Positions 1 to 5,724 of a stretch of 6,746 nucleotides of DNA are shown one piece after another. Origin of the DNA: Zetaproteobacteria bacterium (GTDB taxonomy: Bacteria; Pseudomonadota; Zetaproteobacteria; Mariprofundales; Mariprofundaceae); assembly GCA_021545595.1 (NCBI GenBank), contig JAJRVG010000079.1, forward strand, positions 1-6,746, given 5' to 3'. The notes beneath the pieces are model-generated. The model was not told the origin of the DNA, searched no databases, and saw only the letters and a list, made by a program, of their open reading frames with translations. Position 1 is the stretch's first letter; each line of letters starts with the position of its first letter. A program made the translations under genes and the position numbers.

Positions 1-1
1 C

Positions 2-277
2 AGGTATGGTGTTGAGCAGTCTGAAATCGACTGGCTGGTACCACATCAGGCAAACATCAGAATACTGAAGGCTACTGCAAAGAAATTGAAAATGAATCAG
101 GATCAAATGGTTGTGACCGTTGATCATCATGCCAACACATCGGCGGCAAGTGTTCCTTTGGCCCTGAATCATATTTACCGTGAGGGGAAACTTGAACAGG
201 GGCAGTTATTGCTGCTGGAAGCATTTGCCAGCGGGTTTGCCTGGGGTGCTAATCTGGTTCGCTGGTCGAAGGATTAA
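2..277 (+). CDS. fabH: beta-ketoacyl-ACP synthase III (FabH), C-terminal part
   Basis: This is the C-terminal 91 residues of FabH; the start lies outside the window. FabH condenses acetyl-CoA with malonyl-ACP to acetoacetyl-ACP, the first step of type II fatty acid synthesis in the cytoplasm. The fragment shows the family's active-site signature WLVPHQANIRI, with the catalytic His at 44-46, and the HHANTSAASVP block, with the catalytic Asn at 134-136. It ends with the usual LLLEAFASGFAWGANLVRW tail. The catalytic Cys would lie upstream and cannot be seen. Two stop codons in tandem (TAA TAG, 275-280) end the frame. It leads the fabD-fabG-acpP-fabF cluster, as in E. coli, but is separated from fabD by an unusually long structured gap. 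Family assignment is close to certain. Confidence 0.96.
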   Translation, partial: RYGVEQSEIDWLVPHQANIRILKATAKKLKMNQDQMVVTVDHHANTSAASVPLALNHIYREGKLEQGQLLLLEAFASGFAWGANLVRWSKD

Positions 278-282
278 TAGAA

Positions 283-312
283 ACTGAAGAAATGCTTCCT
301 GCATTTTTCAGT
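283..312 (+). terminator. stem-loop just after fabH, possible weak terminator or processing site
   Basis: Seen directly: the left arm 283-295 pairs with 301-312 over 12 bp, with one bulged G at 289 and a TTCCT loop (296-300). It starts 3 nt after the tandem fabH stops. The stem is AT-rich, and its T-run (304-308) lies inside the 3' arm rather than after it. It is therefore not a textbook intrinsic terminator. It could cause partial termination, mark the 3' end of a fabH message, or be an RNase processing site between fabH and fabD. Confidence 0.4.
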
Positions 313-318
313 GGCGCA

Positions 319-357
319 AGCCATAAATGTGACAAAAAGGTACGCGTCATTTTGGCT
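319..357 (+). other. imperfect inverted repeat in fabH-fabD gap
   Basis: AGCCA (319-323) pairs with TGGCT (353-357), AAA (325-327) with TTT (350-352), and TGAC (330-333) with GTCA (346-349). This gives 12 bp interrupted by a 1-nt and a 2-nt bulge, around a 12-nt loop (334-345). It follows the post-fabH stem-loop after 6 nt and abuts the next inverted repeat. Its function is unknown; it would form only in RNA that reads through from fabH. Confidence 0.3.
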
Positions 358-381
358 TTGCTTACGAAAGCAATTGCTTTC
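358..381. repeat. perfect 16-bp palindrome with an overlapping alternative hairpin
   Basis: Positions 366-381 (GAAAGCAATTGCTTTC) form a perfect 16-bp palindrome. The left half can instead pair upstream: TTGCTT (358-363) with AAGCAA (368-373) around an ACGA loop. The two foldings exclude each other because both use 368-373. As DNA, the palindrome has the symmetry expected for a dimeric repressor operator. As RNA, the pair resembles an either/or switch. It lies 96 nt before the fabD start. I do not recognise it as a known fatty-acid regulator site (it does not resemble the FabR or FapR operators as I know them). Confidence 0.45.
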
Positions 382-407
382 ACCGACCATCCCTGGCCGG
401 AAATGAG

Positions 408-457
408 ATGATAGAATCATTGTATAGATGATTTGCCATCCATCCATGGGTGGGATG
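408..457 (+). other. two short inverted repeats upstream of the fabD ribosome binding site
   Basis: ATGAT AGA ATCAT (408-420) is a 5-bp perfect inverted repeat with a 3-nt centre. A second one spans 437-457: CATCC (437-441) pairs with GGATG (453-457), then ATC (442-444) with GGT (449-451, including one G-T pair), with G452 bulged and a CATG loop. The second ends 5 nt before the fabD Shine-Dalgarno sequence, so folding there could affect access to the start. Function is inferred only from position. Confidence 0.3.
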
Positions 458-462
458 AAGAT

Positions 463-469
463 AAGGGAG
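463..469 (+). promoter_or_regulatory. Shine-Dalgarno that sets the fabD TTG start
   Basis: AAGGGAG lies 7 nt before TTG 477, which is ideal spacing, and 16 nt before the next in-frame ATG at 486, which is too far. This favours the TTG start and the N-terminus MSKMAFLFPGQG. Confidence 0.7.
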
Positions 470-476
470 TTTAGTT

Positions 477-1436
477 TTGTCAAAAATGGCATTTTTGTTT
501 CCAGGTCAGGGTTCACAGTCCAAAGGTATGTTGGCAGAACTGATTGCGGATGAAACCGTTGTAGCCAATACTTTTGCTGAATCATCTGATCTGCTTGGGT
601 ATGATATGAAAGCACTGGTGATTGATGATGCCGATGAGAAACTTAACTTAACCGAGTTTACCCAGCCTGCCCTGCTTACCGCCTCCACTGCACTGCATCG
701 CCTCTGGAATGCTCGTGGCGGGCCTGCTGCTTCACAGATGGCCGGCCATAGCCTGGGTGAGTATTCGGCACTGGTCGCAGCCGGTGCGATTGCTTTTGAA
801 GATGCGGTCACGCTTGTTGCTTTTCGTGGCCGGGCCATGAGTGAGGCTGTGCCTGCCGGTGCAGGCAAAATGGCAGCGATCATCGGGCTGGATGATGCTG
901 TGGTTGCTGAGGTTTGCGAATCGGCATCAACAGCTAGTGAGAACGTATGGGCGGCTAATTTTAACTGCCCCGGTCAGTTGGTGATTGCCGGCCATGCATC
1001 TGCCGTTGAGAAGGCGATGGATGCCGCCAAAGAGGCAGGTGCCAGGCGGGCATTGCCACTGGCGGTGAGCGCACCGTCACACACACCCTTGATGCAGCCT
1101 GCTGCGGACGCCATGAAAGCTAAACTGGCAGGTGTATCTGTTTCCACGCCAACATGCCCTGTCTGGAGCAACGCTCGGGCTGTTGTACTGACAGATGCCG
1201 ATGATATTCGTGACGCACTGGTAGAGCAGTTGATATCACCTGTTCGCTGGACTGAAACGATTCAGAAGATGGTCGCCGAGGGTGTTACAACAGCTATTGA
1301 AATGGGGCCCGGCAAAGTGCTTGCCGGTCTCGTGCGTCGAATTGAAAAATCCATAGGTGTCTCTGCAGTTTTTACATCCGAGTTGATGGACCGGGCCATT
1401 ATTAATGTGAAAGATGCCACAGGAGGAGAGTCATGA
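477..1436 (+). CDS. fabD: malonyl-CoA:ACP transacylase (FabD)
   Basis: The 319-residue protein moves malonyl from malonyl-CoA to the phosphopantetheine arm of acyl carrier protein, supplying the extender for FabH and FabF. Visible signatures are FPGQGSQ (8-14), the nucleophile elbow GHSLGE (90-95) with Ser92, Arg117 in the AFRGRAM segment that binds the malonyl carboxylate, and His202 in SAPSHTP as catalytic partner. NFNCPGQ (161-167) and GPGK near the C-terminus are also present. Length and spacing match the E. coli enzyme (Ser92, Arg117, His201), so the protein is complete and apparently active. The start is taken as TTG 477 because of the well-spaced AAGGGAG; ATG 486 would remove only three residues. 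Its TGA overlaps the fabG start as ATGA, indicating translational coupling. Confidence 0.97.
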   Translation: MSKMAFLFPGQGSQSKGMLAELIADETVVANTFAESSDLLGYDMKALVIDDADEKLNLTEFTQPALLTASTALHRLWNARGGPAASQMAGHSLGEYSALVAAGAIAFEDAVTLVAFRGRAMSEAVPAGAGKMAAIIGLDDAVVAEVCESASTASENVWAANFNCPGQLVIAGHASAVEKAMDAAKEAGARRALPLAVSAPSHTPLMQPAADAMKAKLAGVSVSTPTCPVWSNARAVVLTDADDIRDALVEQLISPVRWTETIQKMVAEGVTTAIEMGPGKVLAGLVRRIEKSIGVSAVFTSELMDRAIINVKDATGGES

Positions 1437-2170
1437 GTGATTCAAAAGTAGCCATTGTTACAGGTGCAAGCCGGGGTATTGGTTTTGCGGTTGCCGAGGC
1501 TCTGGCCAAAGCAGGTTACAGTCTGGCGATCTGTGGAACGCGTGAGAAGACTGTGAATGCCGCTGCTGAGAAGCTTTCAGCCCACGGTGTGGAAGTGTTA
1601 GGGCGCGTTGTGAATGTGGCCGATGGTGAGGCTGTTCAGGCCTTTGTGCAGGAAGTGGCCAAACAGTTCGGACGTCTGGATCTGTTGGTGAATAATGCAG
1701 GCATTACCAGAGATGGGCTGTCCATGCGTATGAAAGGTGAAGAGTGGCAGGCTGTGATCGATACCAATCTCTCTTCAGTGTTTTATGCATCTCAGGCAGC
1801 TCTGAAGCCGATGATGCGTGCCAGAGGTGGTCGCATTATTAACATCTCCTCTGTCGTTGCCTCTATGGGGAACCCGGGGCAGATGAACTATTGTGCGTCC
1901 AAAGGCGGGGTTGAAGCGATGACGCGTTCACTGGCACGGGAGATTGGTTCCAGAAACATTACAGTGAATGCCATTGCACCGGGTTTTATTGCTACCGATA
2001 TGACCCATGAACTGGGTGATGATGCAAAAGCTGCGTTGGTTGCACAGGTGCCATTGGGTCGCCTGGGAACTCCTGATGATATCGCTGCAGCGGTACTGTT
2101 TCTGGCTGGCAAGAGTGGCAGTTATATCACCGGGCAGGTACTGCATGTGAACGGAGGTATGTACATGTAA
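1433..2170 (+). CDS. fabG: 3-oxoacyl-ACP reductase (FabG)
   Basis: This 245-residue short-chain dehydrogenase reduces 3-oxoacyl-ACP to 3-hydroxyacyl-ACP, by family knowledge with NADPH, in each elongation round. The Rossmann glycine motif TGASRGIG occupies 10-17, NNAG 87-90, and the catalytic tetrad is Asn112, Ser140, Tyr153 and Lys157 (YCASK). The end LHVNGGMYM is the usual FabG C-terminus and completes the expected length. A strong AGGAGGAG (1421-1428) lies inside the end of fabD and serves ATG 1433. The position between fabD and acpP, and the match to bacterial FabG throughout, separate it from the many unrelated SDR reductases. It ends in TAA, whose last two bases begin a run of eight A residues (2169-2176). 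Confidence 0.97.
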   Translation: MSDSKVAIVTGASRGIGFAVAEALAKAGYSLAICGTREKTVNAAAEKLSAHGVEVLGRVVNVADGEAVQAFVQEVAKQFGRLDLLVNNAGITRDGLSMRMKGEEWQAVIDTNLSSVFYASQAALKPMMRARGGRIINISSVVASMGNPGQMNYCASKGGVEAMTRSLAREIGSRNITVNAIAPGFIATDMTHELGDDAKAALVAQVPLGRLGTPDDIAAAVLFLAGKSGSYITGQVLHVNGGMYM

Positions 2171-2177
2171 AAAAAAT

Positions 2178-2240
2178 CTGTCACATTTCGTGATAGGTTA
2201 CAGGTATGGTTTGTAGGAGAAGAGCTTGTACAGCCCTTCT
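2178..2240 (+). promoter_or_regulatory. two stem-loops in the fabG-acpP intergenic leader
   Basis: Stem 1 pairs 2178-2184 with 2190-2196 (7 bp, one G-T pair, loop ATTTC). Stem 2 pairs AGAAG (2218-2222) and GCT (2224-2226) with AGC (2232-2234) and CTTCT (2236-2240), with one A-C mismatch and a TGTAC loop. Neither is followed by a T-run, so neither is a standard terminator for fabG. CTTCT can alternatively pair with a second AGAAG at 2250-2254. These structures could set relative fabG and acpP message levels by processing or stability, which is inference. No convincing promoter was found in this gap. Confidence 0.35.
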
Positions 2241-2272
2241 GGCTATGATAGAAGCCGCACCTAATTTCAAAC

Positions 2273-2279
2273 GGGAGGA
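2273..2279 (+). promoter_or_regulatory. strong acpP ribosome binding site
   Basis: GGGAGGA is a strong Shine-Dalgarno match 5 nt before ATG 2285. Like the fabG site it is purine-rich and well spaced, unlike the weak sequences before fabF and pabB. This fits the high ACP output usually needed relative to the enzymes. Confidence 0.7.
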
Positions 2280-2284
2280 CATAT

Positions 2285-2524
2285 ATGTCTGCAGAAATTG
2301 AAGCTAAAGTTATTAAAATCGTTGCTGATCAGCTAAATGTTGATGAGAGCGAAATCAACTCGGACTCTTCCTTCGTGGATGATCTGGGTGCTGATTCTCT
2401 GGATACCGTAGAGCTGGTTATGGCTTTCGAAGAAGAGTTTGGTATCGAAATTCCAGATGATGATGCTGAGAAAATTCAGAGCGTCCAGAACGCTATCGAC
2501 TATATCGCCGCAAAAGCGGAATAA
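2285..2524 (+). CDS. acpP: acyl carrier protein (AcpP)
   Basis: This is a 79-residue acidic carrier protein that holds growing acyl chains as thioesters on a 4'-phosphopantetheine arm and shuttles them among the Fab enzymes. The attachment motif GADSLDTVELV has its Ser at residue 38 (codon 2396-2398), as in E. coli AcpP. The sequence IEAKVIKIVADQL, the acidic helix II (LVMAFEEEFGIEIPDDDAEKI) and the closing helix (AIDYIAA) are all in place, and the length is normal. Helix II residues are those known in the family to contact partner enzymes. The gene follows a structured 114-bp gap with its own strong ribosome site, and stops 3 nt before fabF. Assignment is essentially certain. Confidence 0.98.
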   Translation: MSAEIEAKVIKIVADQLNVDESEINSDSSFVDDLGADSLDTVELVMAFEEEFGIEIPDDDAEKIQSVQNAIDYIAAKAE

Positions 2525-2527
2525 TTC

Positions 2528-3772
2528 ATGACGCAACGCGTTGTTGTTACCGGTGTCGGGCTGGTTACACCACTCGGCACCGGAACAGAACTAACCTGGA
2601 ACAATCTTATCGCAGGAAAATCTGGTATCAGACGCATCAGCAAGTTTGATGCGGAAGCTACCGGCATGGCCTGCACGATTGCCGGCGAAGTTACTGATTT
2701 TGATGTCAGCGCATTTATCAATAGAAAAGATGCCCGAAAAATGGATGCTTTTATCCACTATGGCGTGGCTGCTGCTCAAATGGCACTTGATCAGTCGGGG
2801 CTTGAGATCACCGAAGCTAATGCAGAACGTGTTGGTGTCGTGATCGGTTCAGGTATCGGCGGCATGCCGGCCATTGAAAGAACCATGCGCGCCTATGAAG
2901 CAGGCGGAGCCCGTAAGATTTCACCATTCTTCATTCCAATGACTATTATTAACATGGTTTCCGGCTGGGTCTCGATGCTCACCGGTGCCAAAGGTCCGAA
3001 TACAGCAACGGTAACGGCCTGCGCAACCGGCACACATGCTGTCGGGGATGCATTTGAGATTATTGCCAGAGGTGATGCCGACGCCATGATTGCGGGAGGC
3101 TCAGAGGCCTGTATCTGCGAACTGGCTGTTGGTGGCTTTAGTGCTGCCCGTGCACTCTCAACGCGTAACGATGAGCCTGAACGGGCATCACGTCCCTGGG
3201 ATAGTGGCCGTGACGGTTTTGTGATGGGCGAAGGTGCTGGAGTTCTGGTGCTGGAGTCGCTCGATTCAGCAAAGGCACGCGCCGCCGAGATTTTCGCTGA
3301 AGTGGTTGGCTATGGAATGTCCGGTGATGCCTATCATATGACCTCTCCTGCACCGGAAGGTGAGGGTGGCGGCCGTTGTATGAAGGCTGCTCTGGATTCA
3401 GCCAGACTTAACCCTGAAGATATTGATTATATCAATGCACATGGCACATCCACGCCTGCCGGTGATGTCTGTGAAACGCAGGGTATCAAGGGTGTGTTTG
3501 GCGCCCATGCCAAAAAGCTGATGGTCTCCTCATCCAAGTCAATGACCGGCCATCTGCTAGGTGCTGCCGGTGGCATTGAGGCTGCGTTCTCAGTCCTCTC
3601 AGTTTATCATGGCATGGTTCCACCAACGATTAACCTGGACACTCCTGGCCCTGAATGTGATCTGGATTATGTTCCACACACGGCGCGTGAAGTGGATATT
3701 GATGTAGCAGTTTCCAACTCTTTCGGGTTTGGCGGCACCAACGCAACTGTCATTGTCCGTAAATTCAGATAA
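2528..3772 (+). CDS. fabF: beta-ketoacyl-ACP synthase II (FabF)
   Basis: The 414-residue condensing enzyme elongates acyl-ACP with malonyl-ACP; in E. coli FabF is also the temperature-responsive maker of cis-vaccenate. The Cys-His-His triad is complete: Cys165 in TACATGTHA (codon 3020-3022), His305 in NAHGTSTP and His342 in GHLLGAAG. Lys337 (SSSKSMTGH) and the gating GFGGTN loop (400-405) are present. The N-terminus RVVVTGVGLVTPLG and the length match FabF rather than FabB. The start ATG 2528 is 3 nt after the acpP stop with only a weak AGCGGA (2515-2520) ahead, so translation is probably coupled to acpP. The 3' end overlaps the start of the next gene. Confidence 0.97.
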   Translation: MTQRVVVTGVGLVTPLGTGTELTWNNLIAGKSGIRRISKFDAEATGMACTIAGEVTDFDVSAFINRKDARKMDAFIHYGVAAAQMALDQSGLEITEANAERVGVVIGSGIGGMPAIERTMRAYEAGGARKISPFFIPMTIINMVSGWVSMLTGAKGPNTATVTACATGTHAVGDAFEIIARGDADAMIAGGSEACICELAVGGFSAARALSTRNDEPERASRPWDSGRDGFVMGEGAGVLVLESLDSAKARAAEIFAEVVGYGMSGDAYHMTSPAPEGEGGGRCMKAALDSARLNPEDIDYINAHGTSTPAGDVCETQGIKGVFGAHAKKLMVSSSKSMTGHLLGAAGGIEAAFSVLSVYHGMVPPTINLDTPGPECDLDYVPHTAREVDIDVAVSNSFGFGGTNATVIVRKFR

Positions 3773-5093
3773 TTCACAAAACAGACTCTATACCATACTG
3801 TTAGACTGGAGTGACGATGCGCCCACAGCGCATGATATTTTTTCTGCATTTCCTGATAAATTTTCGGCAATTCTTGAAGACCCTGCTGGCAATGGCCATG
3901 ACTTTCTTGTTTCAAAACAGGGGGTTACATATTCTATAAACAGTCTTGGTGGGGCCGATCTCTTTATCGATGACTGGAGATCAGGGCTCTCCGGGGTGAG
4001 CCATGATTTTCCCGGAATCAGACAGCTTTTCTATGCTGCGTACGAGGCCGGAAGCGTTGTCGAATCTCTGCCTGAACCTAAAACCGGAGTTCCCGGACCC
4101 ATGCTCTGGCTACTTGAGCCTGAGTGGAGCATCTGCATTGATTATGCTGAGCATAAATTATACATGGCTTCACGAATCAGTCAGCAGCAGTTGGATGAAG
4201 TGGTTGATATAATTACCTCACAGTCCGAGGTTACCAAATCCGGGAGAGTACCCGTCAGGGTATCTGAAGTCGTTTCAGGAAATTCTGCGAGTTACAGGCG
4301 TGCCGTTGAGCGGGTGAAGGCATATATCACTGCCGGAGATATCTTTCAGGCCAATATTGCCCGTTTCTGGCATACATCACTGCCGGAGAGAGAGGTTTAT
4401 GATCTCTATAGCACACTTCGGCAGGTCAATCCGGCACCCTTCTCCTGTTTTGTGAAAATTGGAAACGATGTGAACCCTCTCTATATCATCTCTGCATCTC
4501 CGGAACGGCTTTTTTCGCTCTCATCAAACGGTGTGGTTGAAACCCGTCCCATTGCGGGTACCCGCAGGCGTGGAGAGGGGGATGATGATGATCTCCTTAA
4601 AACAGAACTTCTTTTGTCGGACAAGGAACAGGCTGAGCATATCATGCTGGTTGATCTGGAGCGCAACGATCTGGGCCGTGTCTGCAGGGCGGGAAGTGTT
4701 GAAGTCAATGAGCGCATGACAGTGGAGCGCTACAGCACGGTTCAGCATATTGTCTCCAATGTACGGGGGCACCTCGGAGATGGTATGGATCTGGTGGATA
4801 TTTTTATGGCAATGTTTCCAGGTGGAACGATCACAGGATGTCCCAAGGTGCACTGTATGGAGATTATTCATGAATTGGAGGAGCAGGCACGTGGTCCCTA
4901 TACCGGTGGTGTCGGCTATGCTGGATGGGACGGGAGTGCGGACATGAATATTCTAATCCGAACCTTCTGGCACTTTCACGGAGAGCTGAACTGGGCGGCA
5001 GGTGCAGGCATTGTTGCAGATTCTGATCCGGTTGCAGAGCTTGACGAGACAGGCCACAAGGCTGCAGGTCTGCTAAGGGCACTCAGGTTTTGA
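3729..5093 (+). CDS. pabB: aminodeoxychorismate synthase component I-like (PabB) chorismate-binding enzyme
   Basis: This is a member of the chorismate-utilising PabB/TrpE family. The likely role is making 4-amino-4-deoxychorismate for p-aminobenzoate and folate, with an amidotransferase partner encoded elsewhere. Residues 1-160 form a diverged N-terminal part; the chorismate-binding domain fills about 185-454. It shows GDIFQAN (203-209), SASPER (255-260), ETRPIAGT (271-278), the metal-binding stretch around MLVDLERND (306-314), FPGGTITGCPK (363-373), YTGGVGY (391-397) and GAGIVADSDP (425-434). About 454 residues suits PabB better than the longer TrpE, and I see no clear TrpE-type tryptophan-binding motif. 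The PIAGT motif, with Ala276, is however the TrpE form; E. coli PabB has a Lys there. No amidotransferase is fused. The start is uncertain: TTG 3729 is the first possible start after an in-frame stop (3705), TTG 3753 would remove eight residues, and neither has a Shine-Dalgarno. It overlaps fabF by 44 or 20 nt. Confidence 0.82.
   Translation: MAAPTQLSLSVNSDNSQNRLYTILLDWSDDAPTAHDIFSAFPDKFSAILEDPAGNGHDFLVSKQGVTYSINSLGGADLFIDDWRSGLSGVSHDFPGIRQLFYAAYEAGSVVESLPEPKTGVPGPMLWLLEPEWSICIDYAEHKLYMASRISQQQLDEVVDIITSQSEVTKSGRVPVRVSEVVSGNSASYRRAVERVKAYITAGDIFQANIARFWHTSLPEREVYDLYSTLRQVNPAPFSCFVKIGNDVNPLYIISASPERLFSLSSNGVVETRPIAGTRRRGEGDDDDLLKTELLLSDKEQAEHIMLVDLERNDLGRVCRAGSVEVNERMTVERYSTVQHIVSNVRGHLGDGMDLVDIFMAMFPGGTITGCPKVHCMEIIHELEEQARGPYTGGVGYAGWDGSADMNILIRTFWHFHGELNWAAGAGIVADSDPVAELDETGHKAAGLLRALRF
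4319..4389 (+). repeat. 21-nt direct repeat, 20 of 21 identical, inside pabB
   Basis: Copies lie at 4319-4339 and 4369-4389, exactly 50 bp apart, differing only at 4325 (T) versus 4375 (C). The shared exact core is ATCACTGCCGGAGA (4326-4339 and 4376-4389). Because 50 is not a multiple of 3, the copies are read in different frames: one within residues 198-204 (AYITAGD), the other within residues 214-221 (WHTSLPER). The first copy overlaps a conserved family motif (GDIFQAN), so the second is more likely the derived one if this was a duplication. Confidence 0.8.
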
Positions 5094-5094
5094 T

Positions 5095-5709
5095 ATGAAA
5101 GATCAACCTGGTCCGAACCGCTTTCTTCGCTGGTTAAACAGGCTCTTCTGCCATCATTGGCATCGGCTTGAGTCCGAAAATATCACACTGCCGGACGGGC
5201 CACTGATTCTGATTGGTAATCACCGCTGCGGGCTTGATCCTCTGCTGGTACAGGCATCAGTGGATCGCCCCTTGTGTTTTTTGATGGATCGTGAGTATTA
5301 CCATGGTGTGCTTGGTATGAAGTGGTTTTTCAGAGCTGTGGGTGCGATTCCTGTCAGTCCCGGAGGGGCAAACCGTCACGCCTTGCGTGAAGCTGTTGGG
5401 GTACTTGAAGAGGGTGGTGTGCTCTGTATTTTTCCGGAAGGTGCAGCCAATCCGGACATTCCTCTAAAACGAATTCTGCCGGGGGCCGCCATGCTGGCTC
5501 TGGAGACAGACACGTCTCTACTGCCATTCCGGGTCACCGGTGTCTGGCCATTTGACCATATTAATATCTGGAAAGGCCTGCTTAGACGGAGCCGGGCAAC
5601 GGTTCAGTTCGGTGATATGATACAGTTGGAGTCAACAGAGACTCCGGAGAGGTCAGATATCAGGGCAGGCGCGAAGCGGGTGAAAGAGGTGCTGCACAGG
5701 CTGCGTTAA
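5095..5709 (+). CDS. plsC: PlsC-type lysophospholipid acyltransferase family protein
   Basis: This 204-residue glycerolipid acyltransferase fold protein probably adds an acyl chain to lysophosphatidate or a related lysolipid at the inner membrane face. The family blocks appear in order: motif I NHRCGLD (His43 and Asp48, HX4D catalytic pair), motif II GAIPVSPGGANRHALREA (83-100) with the substrate-binding Arg region, motif III FPEG (113-116), and motif IV LLPFRVTG (142-149). Cys replaces the more usual Ser/Thr after NHx in motif I. The protein is at the short end for PlsC and shows no clear membrane helix, so association may be peripheral. It starts 1 nt after the pabB stop with only a weak TCAGG ahead, implying coupling. 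Placement at the end of a fatty acid operon fits use of acyl-ACP. The exact acceptor cannot be read from sequence. Confidence 0.85.
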   Translation: MKDQPGPNRFLRWLNRLFCHHWHRLESENITLPDGPLILIGNHRCGLDPLLVQASVDRPLCFLMDREYYHGVLGMKWFFRAVGAIPVSPGGANRHALREAVGVLEEGGVLCIFPEGAANPDIPLKRILPGAAMLALETDTSLLPFRVTGVWPFDHINIWKGLLRRSRATVQFGDMIQLESTETPERSDIRAGAKRVKEVLHRLR

Positions 5710-5724
5710 GAGTGTTGCTACTCT
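5709..5724. terminator. small hairpin spanning the convergent gene ends
   Basis: AGAGT (5709-5713) pairs with ACTCT (5720-5724) around a 6-nt loop. It covers the last base of the plsC stop and the whole stop codon of the reverse-strand ATPase gene (5718-5720). No T-run follows on either strand. With only 8 bp between stops there is no room for a separate terminator, so this may be a weak shared structure or chance. Confidence 0.25.

Noticed and set aside
292..411. 39-codon forward reading frame (MLPAFFSGASHK...) in the fabH-fabD gap
   Set aside because: It has no proper ribosome binding site, overlaps the stem-loops and the palindrome, and resembles no family I know; a frame this short is expected by chance.
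408..430. Possible fabD promoter: TAGAAT (412-417) or TATAGA (423-428) as -10 element
   Set aside because: Neither has a -35-like hexamer at 16-18 nt upstream, so I could not support a sigma-70 promoter; an activator-dependent one is not excluded.
274..615. 113-codon reverse-strand frame across the gap and the start of fabD
   Set aside because: It runs over the well-supported fabD 5' end, has no recognisable domain, and looks like a shadow frame.
2169..2196. Stem-loop beside a run of eight A residues after fabG as a terminator
   Set aside because: The A-run precedes the stem on the plus strand, so it would act as a terminator only for reverse-strand transcription, and no reverse-strand gene is present here.
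2226..2254. Possible acpP promoter: TTGTAC (2226-2231), 17-nt spacing, TAGAAG (2249-2254)
   Set aside because: The -10 element is poor (lacks the final T), and the -35 element lies in a hairpin loop; not convincing.
4524..4871. 115-codon reverse-strand frame within pabB
   Set aside because: It overlaps the conserved chorismate-binding core of pabB and has no family features; a shadow frame.
5181..5194. Third partial match (ATCAC...ACTGCCGGA) to the pabB direct repeat, in plsC
   Set aside because: It needs a 2-nt insertion to align and shares only short blocks; consistent with chance and common codons.
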